Positions 31,500 through 40,694 of a stretch of DNA of 41,622 nucleotides are shown here, piece by piece. Under the pieces are notes generated by a model that had not been told where the DNA came from, did not search any database, and worked only from the letters and a program-made list of their open reading frames with translations. This stretch comes from Candidatus Omnitrophota bacterium. Its GTDB lineage: Bacteria; Omnitrophota; Gorgyraeia; Duberdicusellales; Duberdicusellaceae. The stretch's first letter is position 1. Each line of letters starts with the position of its first letter. The position numbers and the translations under genes are program-made. The DNA lies in NCBI GenBank assembly GCA_015486615.1, contig WFRI01000017.1, positions 1 through 41,622 of the forward strand, written 5' to 3'.

Positions 31500-32390
31500 C
31501 TATCTTGCATTAGCAAAGATAAAGCCTAAAACCTTTTCAAACAAATCTTCTGCTTCATCCTTCCAAAAACCTTCCTGTCGGGCTATCTGCTCCATAATAT
31601 AATACAACTTTACCTGTTCGACAGCAGCCGGCTCCATCTTCTTTTCTATTTCCTCTTTATATTTGTCAATATCCTCTTTTTTTACTCCTTTCTCCTGCAG
31701 GCTCATAATTTGTTTCTGGACCAAATTCTTTTTCTGCTGTTCTACTACTGAAGCAGGAGCCTCAATTTTCACATTTGCCAAAAGGTGTTTCATTACCTTA
31801 TTCTCTATATCCCTGCGTCTTTGCAAAAATTTGTTAATCCAAATCTCCCTCTCAATACCAGACTTGTATTCATTTATATCCCTGTATCCCAGCCATTTAG
31901 CCAAAAAATCCCCTGACACTTCCTCCTTCTTAGTCAATTTCTTTAAGTTGTCTTCAAAAGATTTCTGAACTTTATCAATTTCCCCGGAATCAATTTTAAT
32001 ATCTTTCCGTTCTAATTTTATGCCCTTATAAACTCTCTCGGGAATATTCAACCGGGGCTTTACATCAACAACTGCCGTAAACTTAAGGATATTATTGTCA
32101 AAAGAAACGTTATCAATATCCGGCAGATTTACAGGAATAATATTATTAGCATCAGCCGCCTGCCGGAAAAATTCCGGAATTGCCTTTCTTATAATCTCTT
32201 CTTTTATATGCCGGCTGTAATGTTTCTCTAATAAATCCGCAGGGACTTTACCCGGTCTAAAACCCGGCACCTTAGCTGTTTGGTTCAACTGAGAGAGGAC
32301 ATCATCCCTAATTTCCCTCAGAGAATCCGAAGAAATTTCTATATCTAATTGTTTTCTGGTTGCACTGAGACTTTTTAAAGTATTCTTCAT
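31500..32390 (-). CDS. tig: Trigger factor lacking the PPIase (FKBP-type) domain
   Basis: 296-aa ORF; ribosome-binding domain 'VPGFRPGKVPADLLEKHYSRHIKEEIIRKAIPEFF' and C-terminal chaperone domain; no FKBP-like segment between them. Confidence 0.9.
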   Translation of the reverse strand: MKNTLKSLSATRKQLDIEISSDSLREIRDDVLSQLNQTAKVPGFRPGKVPADLLEKHYSRHIKEEIIRKAIPEFFRQAADANNIIPVNLPDIDNVSFDNNILKFTAVVDVKPRLNIPERVYKGIKLERKDIKIDSGEIDKVQKSFEDNLKKLTKKEEVSGDFLAKWLGYRDINEYKSGIEREIWINKFLQRRRDIENKVMKHLLANVKIEAPASVVEQQKKNLVQKQIMSLQEKGVKKEDIDKYKEEIEKKMEPAAVEQVKLYYIMEQIARQEGFWKDEAEDLFEKVLGFIFANAR

Positions 32391-32433
32391 TTTCCCTCCT
32401 GGTATAATTTTTAGATATAATTTTATTATATGT

Positions 32434-32525
32434 GATTACACTGATTTGAAAACTGATTACACCGATTAATTTACAATCTGTGCAATCTACATCTAATCTG
32501 TGAAATCATTTTTTGTGTAATCATG
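32434..32525. repeat. GATTACAC(N)GATT-type inverted repeat cluster
   Basis: gattacactgattt and gattacaccgatta forward, then aatctgtgcaatct, aatctgtgaaatca and tgtgtaatca in inverted orientation, filling the tig-lptB gap. Confidence 0.7.
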
Positions 32526-32528
32526 CTT

Positions 32529-33251
32529 TTACATCCGGAAGTTATGGCCTAAATAAATCTGCCTTGCCTTGGGAGACTGAATTAATTCCTGAGAATTTCC
32601 GGATATTAAAACCCGGCCCTCGGCAATCAAATAGGCACGGTCAGTAATAGATAACGTTTCCCGGACATTATGGTCAGTAATCAATATTCCTATACCTTTC
32701 TGTTTCAATCCTTTAATGATTTCCTGAGCCTCACTCACCACAATCGGGTCTATGCCGGAAAAAGGCTCATCTAAAAGAATAAATGAAGGATTGCGGACTA
32801 AAGCCCGGGTAATCTCCAGCCTCCTTTTTTCTCCTCCGGAAAGTGTATAAGCCTTACTCTTTCTCAACTTGTCAATTTTTAATTCCTGCAGCAAGCTGTC
32901 AAGCCGCTGCCGGCGTTCCCTTGGCGGCAAAGGCAGAGTTTCCAATACAGCCATTATATTTTCCTCAACTGTAAGCCGGGTAAAAACTGACGGCTCCTGT
33001 GACAAATATCCAATCCCAAACCTGCTGCGAATATGGATAGGAAAATGAGTAATGTTCTGGTTATCAAAATATACCCGGCCCTCATCCGGAGGGATAATCC
33101 CTACTATCATATAAAAAGAAGTGGTCTTGCCGGCACCGTTCGGACCCAATAAGCCTACAATCTCGCCCCGGCGGACAAACAAAGAAAGCCTGTCCACAAC
33201 TCTTTTGGAATTATAAACCTTTACTAAACTCTTAACTTCTAAAAGTCTCAC
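32529..33251 (-). CDS. lptB: LPS export ABC transporter ATP-binding protein
   Basis: 240-aa ORF; 'GLLGPNGAGKTTSFYMIVGII', 'YLSQEPSVFTRLTVEENI', 'LSGGEKRRLEITRAL', 'FILLDEPFSGIDPI'. Confidence 0.96.
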   Translation of the reverse strand: MRLLEVKSLVKVYNSKRVVDRLSLFVRRGEIVGLLGPNGAGKTTSFYMIVGIIPPDEGRVYFDNQNITHFPIHIRSRFGIGYLSQEPSVFTRLTVEENIMAVLETLPLPPRERRQRLDSLLQELKIDKLRKSKAYTLSGGEKRRLEITRALVRNPSFILLDEPFSGIDPIVVSEAQEIIKGLKQKGIGILITDHNVRETLSITDRAYLIAEGRVLISGNSQELIQSPKARQIYLGHNFRM

Positions 33252-33269
33252 TAAACACCTCTATGTCAA

Positions 33270-33986
33270 CTAATTATTCCCCGGAAAAAGTATAAGACGG
33301 GGGGTTCCTTCCAAAATAATCTTCTTAGTTGTTTGAATATAAGTAGCCTTCTGAGAATAAGATGTATTTTTCCCTTTAATAATTCTGACATTGCCCTCGG
33401 CCACCATCTTTTCTATTGTTTTGCCTTGAGCATCAAAAAACAGTCTGGCTTTGTCTGAATAAAGCACCATATCATTACTGCTTATTTTAACATTGTTGTG
33501 AAAAACCGCCTGAGATTTATTGTAATCTATTTCCAACGGCCCGTCGCAGGTAACAAAAATAAAACCTGAGTCTTTCTGAGGGATTTTAACTGTAACATTT
33601 TTTTTCAATACTGTCTGTCTGGAAGAAGTGTCCACTTCCATACCTTTAGCCTTGGCATTAAAAATACCCTGCTTTGTCAAAACAACCTTATCATTTGTTT
33701 TCACCTTGCCTGAAGCCTTATTCCAATTCAATACATCGGTTTTCAAAGACAAGCCTTCCGGCGTAACTATGTTAACTTTATTTTGCAACTTAACTTTGTC
33801 CTTGCTTTCAAAGAACATTTTATCAGCCTTAAATTTTACATCGCCGGATTTCTCCTTGATTACGCCCTCTATATGATCGCCCTCTGTATTTTTATAATCC
33901 TGTACAGAAAACCCCTGCATAGGCAAAAGAAGTACTGCTGCCGTACTCAATGCCGCCTTGACAAAAAAGAACTTCACACTATTCAT
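33270..33986 (-). CDS. LptC/LptA-like periplasmic LPS export protein (probable fusion)
   Basis: 238-aa ORF with N-terminal hydrophobic segment; LptC-like half 'TPEGLSLKTDVLNWNKASGKVKTNDKVVLTKQGIFNAKAKGMEVDTSSRQTVLKKNVTVKI' and LptA/OstA-like half 'CDGPLEIDYNKSQAVFHNNVKISSNDMVLYSDKARLFF...EGNVRIIKG'. Confidence 0.82.
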   Translation of the reverse strand: MNSVKFFFVKAALSTAAVLLLPMQGFSVQDYKNTEGDHIEGVIKEKSGDVKFKADKMFFESKDKVKLQNKVNIVTPEGLSLKTDVLNWNKASGKVKTNDKVVLTKQGIFNAKAKGMEVDTSSRQTVLKKNVTVKIPQKDSGFIFVTCDGPLEIDYNKSQAVFHNNVKISSNDMVLYSDKARLFFDAQGKTIEKMVAEGNVRIIKGKNTSYSQKATYIQTTKKIILEGTPRLILFPGNN

Positions 33987-34206
33987 TTCTGTAAAATTGA
34001 ATAATATATGTTAAATCTCCTAAAACATTTGTCAAGCAGATTAGAGGCTAATTACACCCCCTGCTTTTACCTCATTTTTAGATTATTATATCTTAAACCA
34101 GCAGGTTGAAAAGTATTTATCTAAATATTTTATCTTGTTATCACCGCCTAAATCTGCTAAAATCCCTTTTGGCTGCCTATTAATGACGAAGAGCGGATAA
34201 TAACAA

Positions 34207-34279
34207 GCCGGCGTAGCTCAGTTGGCAGAGCAGGGCATTCGTAATGCCCGGGCCGGAGGTTCGACTCCTCTCGCCGGCT
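34207..34279 (+). tRNA. tRNA-Thr (anticodon CGT)
   Basis: gccggcg acceptor pairs cgccggc; D-arm gctcagttggcagagc; anticodon arm gggca-ttcgtaa-tgccc; T-arm ggagg-ttcgact-cctct; discriminator t; no encoded CCA. Confidence 0.93.
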
Positions 34280-34291
34280 CAAAATATTTCT

Positions 34292-35545
34292 ATGGTCAGT
34301 CCTTATTTAAAACTATTCAGGAACAGAAATTTTACAGCCCTGTGGCTGGGCCAGATAATTTCCCAATTTGGCGACAGACTTACTCAAATGGCTATAATCG
34401 GGCTGGTTTACCAGAAAAGGGGCGCAGATACTTTAAGCCTGGCAGTAATGCTAAGCTTTACAATTATTCCCGTATTCCTTATTAACCCTTTTGCCGGAGC
34501 CTACATAGACCGCTGGGACAAAAGAAATACTATGGCCACTACGGATTTTATAAGAGGATTGTTAATGCTAATTATTGGTCTATACCTTATTAATTTGCAC
34601 AGCCTAATGCCTTTATACGCAGTTATATTCTTTGTCTTTTGCCTGGGAAGATTTTTTATACCGGCGAAAATGGCAATTATCCCCAGCATAATTAAGGACC
34701 CTAAACACATATTTACAGCCAATTCCCTGATTTCCACCACTGCCACTGTAGCGGCAATGTTAGGTTTTGGTATAGGCGGAATTATAGTAGAGAAATTAGG
34801 AGCTAAAGGAGGATTCCTCATTGACAGTTTCACATTTTTCATTTCCAGCCTGCTCCTGCTGTCTATTATCCGGCCTAAAACCAGTAAATTCTCCACTAAA
34901 GATATTATAGATTTAAGCAAAGATGTCTTATCGCAGGAAAAATCCCTGCTTAAAGAAATTAAAGAAGGCACAAAATATATTTTTTCCCACCAGGGCACAT
35001 TATTCAGTCTGAGAAGTTTAAGTGTTCTCTTTTCCTGTATAGGCGCCCTTTATGTTACTTTTATCGTCTTTATCCAAAATACTTTAGGCTCAGCGACTAA
35101 AGATTTAGGATTCTTGGTAGTATGGATGGGAGTCGGCATACTTGCCGGCTCTATGATTTATGGAAGGATAGCACACAAATTCTCCCTGTATAAAACAATA
35201 AACACTATGCTTACAACCAGCAGTTTATTCCTGTTAGGTTTTGTCCTGGCTTTAAAAGAATTCCCCCAGCCGGTATTAGCCAATACTATGGGGCTGGTTT
35301 TAGGCAGTTCCATAGCGCCGATAATTGTGGCGGCTAACTCTTTAATCCACAATAAAAGCCAGGACAAACTCTGGGGCAGAATTTTTAGCGCTCAGGAAGT
35401 AGTTATTCATTTCTTCTTTATTGCATTTATGTTTTTGTCCTCTTTAGCCGCAAAAATATTCTCATCCTTTACAATTATAGTCTTTATTGGTATAATTATT
35501 TTTTCATCCTCTTTAGGACTCTTAATTTTCGGCAGGGAAAGATGA
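34292..35545 (+). CDS. MFS transporter
   Basis: Listed ORF 34244-35545 starts inside the tRNA; the plausible start is ATG at 34292 (MVSPYLKLFRNRNFTALWLGQIISQFGDRLTQMAI). Multiple TM; 'GAYIDRWDKRN' MFS loop. Confidence 0.9.
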   Translation: MVSPYLKLFRNRNFTALWLGQIISQFGDRLTQMAIIGLVYQKRGADTLSLAVMLSFTIIPVFLINPFAGAYIDRWDKRNTMATTDFIRGLLMLIIGLYLINLHSLMPLYAVIFFVFCLGRFFIPAKMAIIPSIIKDPKHIFTANSLISTTATVAAMLGFGIGGIIVEKLGAKGGFLIDSFTFFISSLLLLSIIRPKTSKFSTKDIIDLSKDVLSQEKSLLKEIKEGTKYIFSHQGTLFSLRSLSVLFSCIGALYVTFIVFIQNTLGSATKDLGFLVVWMGVGILAGSMIYGRIAHKFSLYKTINTMLTTSSLFLLGFVLALKEFPQPVLANTMGLVLGSSIAPIIVAANSLIHNKSQDKLWGRIFSAQEVVIHFFFIAFMFLSSLAAKIFSSFTIIVFIGIIIFSSSLGLLIFGRER

Positions 35546-36846
35546 TATTTTTAAAAGATAACAAAAAACCTCAGAAAAATTCTTATACCCAAAAAGCGCC
35601 TCTGCCAAAAACAGCGGTTGTGCCTCTGTCTCAGCATATCGGAAGACCCGCAAAGCCAATAGTTGAAAAGAATTCCTTAGTAGAAGAAAACCAGATTATA
35701 GCCAAGGCTGACGGACTCATCAGCAGTAATATCCACTCGCCGGTAAAAGGAAAAGTAAAAGACATAAAAGAATTCAACCATCCTATCCTAAAACACAGCC
35801 CGGCTGTTATAATTGAAACTGATACTAAACAAGAGGCTTATTCTTCTGAGACCGCAGCAAAAGACCCTTCCCAGGTATTAAGCCTGCCTTCGGAAAAACT
35901 TATAGAGGCAATAAGACAGGCCGGAATTGTAGGAATGGGCGGAGCGACTTTTCCTACAGCAGTGAAACTAACGCCGCCGAAAAAAATAGACACTCTTATC
36001 GTTAACGGAGCCGAATGCGAGCCTTTTCTTACCTGCGATTTCAGAATTATGATTGAACATACTGAGTCCATAATTAGAGGTATAGAGATAATAACAAAAA
36101 TACTCCAGCCGGAAAGAGTTATTATAGCCGTAGAAGAAAATAAAAAAGAGGCTATAAAAAGGTTTAACTCCAAACTGCACACAAAAAAATATTCCCTGCC
36201 AAAAGCAGAAGTAATTGTCTTAGCAAGCGCATATCCGCAGGGCGCAGAGAAACAACTTATTTACAATACACTAAAAAGAAAAACACCAGCCGGTAAACTG
36301 CCTTTTGAAGTAGGCGCAGTAGTCCAGAATGTAGGCACGTGTTTTGCTATATACCAGGCTCTATATTTAAACAAGCCTCTTACAGAAAGAGTAGTAACTT
36401 TTGCCGGAGATGCTCTGACAGAACCCAAAAACCTGCTGGTAAAAACCGGCACACTGGTCTCAGAATTATTCAGTCAGGGAATTTTAGAATTTAAAAAAGG
36501 CCCGGCTAAAGTCATTTTCGGCGGGCCAATGATGGGTATAGCCGTGCCTTCACTGGATTTCCCAATTCTTAAGGGAACATCCGGAGTTTTGTTCTTTACT
36601 CAAAGCGCTATTGACCCTGCCCCGGAGCAAACCTGTATAAGATGCGGCCGATGCGTAGATGTCTGCCCGATGAATTTACTGCCGCTTATGTTTGCCAAAC
36701 ACGGAAAGACCCAAGACAAAGAGGCTTTAAAAGACTACTTTATAGAAGACTGTATAGAATGCGGCAGCTGCGCTTATGCCTGCCCGGCAAAAATACCTTT
36801 AGTTAACTATATAAAGTTAGGCAAAGAATTAATCCGAAAAAAATGA
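35542..36846 (+). CDS. rnfC: Rnf electron transport complex subunit C
   Basis: 434-aa ORF; 'VVPLSQHIGRPAKPIV', 'GIVGMGGATFPTAVKL', 'LIVNGAECEPFLTCD', two CxxCxxCxxxCP motifs. Confidence 0.96.
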   Translation: MIFLKDNKKPQKNSYTQKAPLPKTAVVPLSQHIGRPAKPIVEKNSLVEENQIIAKADGLISSNIHSPVKGKVKDIKEFNHPILKHSPAVIIETDTKQEAYSSETAAKDPSQVLSLPSEKLIEAIRQAGIVGMGGATFPTAVKLTPPKKIDTLIVNGAECEPFLTCDFRIMIEHTESIIRGIEIITKILQPERVIIAVEENKKEAIKRFNSKLHTKKYSLPKAEVIVLASAYPQGAEKQLIYNTLKRKTPAGKLPFEVGAVVQNVGTCFAIYQALYLNKPLTERVVTFAGDALTEPKNLLVKTGTLVSELFSQGILEFKKGPAKVIFGGPMMGIAVPSLDFPILKGTSGVLFFTQSAIDPAPEQTCIRCGRCVDVCPMNLLPLMFAKHGKTQDKEALKDYFIEDCIECGSCAYACPAKIPLVNYIKLGKELIRKK

Positions 36847-37769
36847 AACTATTAGTAGAAATAAGTCCCCACTCTAAAGCAAACTACGATATCCCGTATA
36901 TAATGCGTCAGGTAATTATTGCTTTAATTCCTGCTATTACTGCTTCAATTATCATATTCAAAATAAGGGCAGTAATTGTTCTGGCATCCTGTATAATTTC
37001 CGCAGCAGTAACTGAAGAAGTTACTTTAAGAATACGAAAAAAACCTTCCGCAATAAAAGATTCCAGCGCAATACTGACCGGTATTCTTTTAGCCTTAGTC
37101 CTGCCGCCGAGTCTGCCTTGGTGGGCCGCGTCTTTAGGCGCGATATTCGCTGTGCTTGTAGGGAAACAGTTATTCGGCGGGCTGGGCCAAAATATATTCA
37201 ACCCTGCGCTCTTAGGCCGGGCATTTTTAATGGCTGCATATCCTGTTATGCTGACATCCTGGACACAGCCTTTTACTCTATCAGCAGTAACCTCGGCAAC
37301 TCCTTTATCTTTATGGAAATTCAGCCATATTATAACTAACACAAAATCCCTGTTCTTAGGCAATGTATCCGGAAGTTTAGGGGAAACTTCAGCCATAGCA
37401 ATAATAATCGGCGGCCTTTACCTTATAATTAGAAAAATTGCAGACTGGCGTGCTCCTCTGGGAATGTTTATCAGCATAGCCTCCATATCAACAATTGCCT
37501 ATAGCCTCAACCCTGCTAATGCCTCGCCTTTATTCCATTTATTTGCCGGAGGGGCAATGTTAGGAATGTTTTTTATGGTTACAGACCCGGTGACAACCCC
37601 GGTAACTAAATCCGGCAGGCTTATTTTCGGATTGTGTGTAGGTGCTTTGGTAATGACAATCCGTTTTTTTGCCGGGCTTCCGGAAGGCGTAATGTATTCT
37701 ATACTTTTCTTTAATGCGTTTGTGCCTTTAATAAACAAACTGACTAAACCTAAAAGTTTTGGCAGGTAA
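36843..37769 (+). CDS. rnfD: Rnf electron transport complex subunit D
   Basis: 308-aa membrane protein; 'LTGILLALVLPPSLPWWAASLGAIFAVLVGKQLFGGLGQNIFNPALLGRAFL', 'TSATPL' flavinylation motif, 'MFFMVTDPVTTPVT'. Confidence 0.96.
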   Translation: MKLLVEISPHSKANYDIPYIMRQVIIALIPAITASIIIFKIRAVIVLASCIISAAVTEEVTLRIRKKPSAIKDSSAILTGILLALVLPPSLPWWAASLGAIFAVLVGKQLFGGLGQNIFNPALLGRAFLMAAYPVMLTSWTQPFTLSAVTSATPLSLWKFSHIITNTKSLFLGNVSGSLGETSAIAIIIGGLYLIIRKIADWRAPLGMFISIASISTIAYSLNPANASPLFHLFAGGAMLGMFFMVTDPVTTPVTKSGRLIFGLCVGALVMTIRFFAGLPEGVMYSILFFNAFVPLINKLTKPKSFGR

Positions 37770-38326
37770 TGAGAACTTTAAAAATTATATTAACTTTGGC
37801 TTTAACCTGTATTTTCTCCGCCGGAGTGCTAAGTTTATCCGACAAACTTGCTGAACATAAAATAAAAGAAAACCAAAAAAAAGCCATAAACCAGGCTATT
37901 TTCAAAATGATAAAACAAGCCGCAAAAATTCAGGCTTTAGCCGGTAAAAAAATTCAAATCTACAAAGCCTTTGATAAAAACGGCCATACTGCCGGATTTG
38001 CTTTTATTGCTGAAGGCTCCGGCTACCAGGGGAAAATATCCATACTTTGTGCAACGGACGTTTCTTTTAGAAAACTTTTAGGCATAGAAATAATTGAATC
38101 TATGGAAACCCCCGGATTAGGCGCCAGAATAAGCGAAGATTGGTTTAAACAACAGTTTCGGGGGCTGTCAGTCTTAAAACCTATAACTTACGGCAAAAAA
38201 GCAGATTTAAACAACAACCAAATACAGGCAATTACCGGCGCAACAATATCATCGCGCTCAGTAGTAAGAATTATAAATAATGCTATGAAAAAAGCGGAGA
38301 AAACAGCAAAAAATGAGCAAAACTAA
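37769..38326 (+). CDS. rnfG: Rnf electron transport complex subunit G
   Basis: 185-aa ORF; 'ESMETPGLGARISEDWFKQQF', 'AITGATISSRSVV' flavinylation motif. Confidence 0.95.
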   Translation: MRTLKIILTLALTCIFSAGVLSLSDKLAEHKIKENQKKAINQAIFKMIKQAAKIQALAGKKIQIYKAFDKNGHTAGFAFIAEGSGYQGKISILCATDVSFRKLLGIEIIESMETPGLGARISEDWFKQQFRGLSVLKPITYGKKADLNNNQIQAITGATISSRSVVRIINNAMKKAEKTAKNEQN

Positions 38327-38921
38327 ATTACTGCCGATATTTAAAAAAGGCCTTTGGGAAAATCATCCTACATTCAGGCAGCTTTTAGGTATGTGTCCGA
38401 CTTTAGCAGTTACAACTTCTGCTTTAAACGGCTTGTCTATGGGCTTGGCTGTAATGTTTGTCTTGGTATTCTCTACCTTCATAGTCTCTTTGATAAGAAG
38501 ACTTGTGCCTGCGCAGGTGCGTATTGCTGTTTATACTATAATTATTGCGACTTTTGTCACTATTGCCGATATTTTCTTAAAGGCCAATTTTCCCCAAGTT
38601 AGCAAAGATTTAGGCCCTTATGTGCCTTTAATTGTAGTCAACTGCATAATTTTAGGCAGGTGCGAGGCTTTTGCCAGCAAAAATACGCCGTTAAAATCCG
38701 TAATTGATGCTTTAGGCATAAGCAGCGGATTTTTGTGGGGGCTTATGCTTTTAGGTTCAATAAGGGAATTCTTCGGCAGCGGGAGCATATTCGGGATAAC
38801 CCTTCTCGCCAAAGGATTTAAGCCGCTGATAGTAATGATACTGCCTGCAGGAGCATTTTTGGTTTTAGGTTTTTTAGTATCCCTGATAAACTTTATTGAA
38901 AAAAGGATGAAAAAATGCTGA
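38313..38921 (+). CDS. rnfE: Rnf electron transport complex subunit E
   Basis: 202-aa membrane protein; 'GLWENHPTFRQLLGMCPTLAVTTSALNGLSMGLAV', 'LIVVNCIILGRCEAFAS'. Confidence 0.96.
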   Translation: MSKTKLLPIFKKGLWENHPTFRQLLGMCPTLAVTTSALNGLSMGLAVMFVLVFSTFIVSLIRRLVPAQVRIAVYTIIIATFVTIADIFLKANFPQVSKDLGPYVPLIVVNCIILGRCEAFASKNTPLKSVIDALGISSGFLWGLMLLGSIREFFGSGSIFGITLLAKGFKPLIVMILPAGAFLVLGFLVSLINFIEKRMKKC

Positions 38922-39496
38922 AAGATTTAGCCCTGATATTTATAAGCGCGGTATTGACCAACAACTTTGTGCTTACTTATTTTTTGGGGATATGCCCGTT
39001 TTTGGGAGTCTCCGGACAGATGGAATCTGCATGGGGAATGGGAACAGCAGTTACATTTGTAATGACTTTGTCTTCAGCGATATGCTGGGTATTTTACCAC
39101 TTTATTTTAGTAAAATTCAACATAATATTTTTAGAATATGTTGTTTTTATTTTAGTAATAGCCTCGCTGGTACAAATAGTAGAAATGTTTATCCGTAAAT
39201 TTTCTCCCCCGCTTTACGAAATGCTGGGGATATACCTTCCTTTGATTACTACTAACTGTGCTATATTAGGAATGGCCTTGTTTATGGTAACTAAAAAATA
39301 CGGGTTTATAGAAAGCGTAGTTTTTGGATTCTCTGCGGGCCTGGGATTTTCCTTAGTTTTGATAATTATGGCCGGAATAAGAGAAGAATTAAAATATGCT
39401 GATGTGCCTAAAAATTTCCAGGGAGCAGGAATAACTTTGATAACTGCAGGAATACTCGCTTTAATATTTATGGGATTTTCCGGAATAACCAGTTAA
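38915..39496 (+). CDS. rnfA: Rnf electron transport complex subunit A
   Basis: 193-aa membrane protein; 'AVLTNNFVLTYFLGICPFLGVS', 'IYLPLITTNCAILGMAL'. Confidence 0.96.
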   Translation: MLKDLALIFISAVLTNNFVLTYFLGICPFLGVSGQMESAWGMGTAVTFVMTLSSAICWVFYHFILVKFNIIFLEYVVFILVIASLVQIVEMFIRKFSPPLYEMLGIYLPLITTNCAILGMALFMVTKKYGFIESVVFGFSAGLGFSLVLIIMAGIREELKYADVPKNFQGAGITLITAGILALIFMGFSGITS

Positions 39497-39499
39497 AAA

Positions 39500-40309
39500 A
39501 TGGACAATATTTTAATATCCATATTAAGTTTAACTGCAATGGGAATATGCTTTGGAGCAATCCTGGCAGTTTTAGACAAAAAACTTAAAGTAGAATCAAA
39601 CCCTCTGGTAGAAGAAGTAGAAAAACTTCTGCCGGGAATAAACTGCGGAGCCTGCGGTTATCCCGGCTGCCGCAAGTTTGCCGAAGAAGCGGTAAAAAAT
39701 AAAAGTTTAGGCAAAGGCTGTATCCCCGGCGGTAAAGAAACCAATGATAAAATAGCCCGTCTTTTAGGAATCTCTGCCTCTTCTGCCAATGCAAAAAAAG
39801 CAGTTATATTTTGCTCCGGAACGAACAACGCAAAAAAAATATCTTCTAAATACAGAGGGATAATCTCCTGCGCTGCTGTCAACCTGGCTAATGCCGGGCC
39901 CGACTGTAAATACGGTTGTATAGGATTAGGCGACTGCGTTAAAGTGTGCCCTGCACAGGCAATATCCATAGAAAACGGCTTATGCGTAATTGACCCCAAG
40001 AAATGCATCGGCTGCGGTCTGTGTGTTAAAGCCTGCCCAAGAAATATAATTCATATGGTCGACCCCGGGAATAAAGATTTCATTGTAAAAGTAGCCTGCA
40101 GTAACCCGGGCCCTATGCAGGAAGTAAAAAAAGTCTGCTCTGCCGGATGTATTGGCTGCGGCCTGTGCACAAAAATAATCCCCGACTCGCCTTTCTATAT
40201 GGAGAAAAAACTTGCTGCTGCCGACAATAGTAAAATAACCAGCAAGAAACAAATTCAGCCGGCAATTGATAAGTGCCCGGCAAAGGTTATAAAAATAATC
40301 GATGTTTAG
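39500..40309 (+). CDS. rnfB: Rnf electron transport complex subunit B (ferredoxin-type, atypical C-terminus)
   Basis: 269-aa ORF; 'LLPGINCGACGYPGCRKFAEEAV', 'CIGCGLCVKACPRNII', 'CSAGCIGCGLCTKIIP'. Confidence 0.95.
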   Translation: MDNILISILSLTAMGICFGAILAVLDKKLKVESNPLVEEVEKLLPGINCGACGYPGCRKFAEEAVKNKSLGKGCIPGGKETNDKIARLLGISASSANAKKAVIFCSGTNNAKKISSKYRGIISCAAVNLANAGPDCKYGCIGLGDCVKVCPAQAISIENGLCVIDPKKCIGCGLCVKACPRNIIHMVDPGNKDFIVKVACSNPGPMQEVKKVCSAGCIGCGLCTKIIPDSPFYMEKKLAAADNSKITSKKQIQPAIDKCPAKVIKIIDV

Positions 40310-40694
40310 AAAAACCGGTATTATAACCGGAAAAACCGAAAAAAGCATAACTGTGGCCTTGCTCAACTTGAAAATATGCAGGCATCGTTCTGGTATTTTT
40401 TGCGCATTAAAAAACAATCCGGAAATAAAAATTCCCTTAAACAAAGACAGCACGTTGTCTCTAAACGACAAAGTAACACTATATACAAGCAGCAAAAGTA
40501 TAGTTCTGTTAAGCCTGCTTATGTTTTTGACGCCTTCTGTTTTATTTATAGCCGTGTTGTATTTAACCCCGGGCAGTAATGTCCAGAAACTACTGTTTGC
40601 TTTTTTAAGCATTGCGGTATATTTTATTGCCGGCAAATTTACCTTTATGAGGCTGTTAAACACCGCCTGTTTGAAAATAGAGAAAAATGGTTAA
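40302..40694 (+). CDS. RseC/SoxR-reducing-system-like membrane protein
   Basis: 130-aa ORF overlapping rnfB by 8 bp; beta-rich N-term 'TGIITGKTEKSITVALL', 'LNDKVTLYTSSKSIVLLSLLMFLTPSVLFIAVLYL', second TM. Confidence 0.7.
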   Translation: MFRKTGIITGKTEKSITVALLNLKICRHRSGIFCALKNNPEIKIPLNKDSTLSLNDKVTLYTSSKSIVLLSLLMFLTPSVLFIAVLYLTPGSNVQKLLFAFLSIAVYFIAGKFTFMRLLNTACLKIEKNG

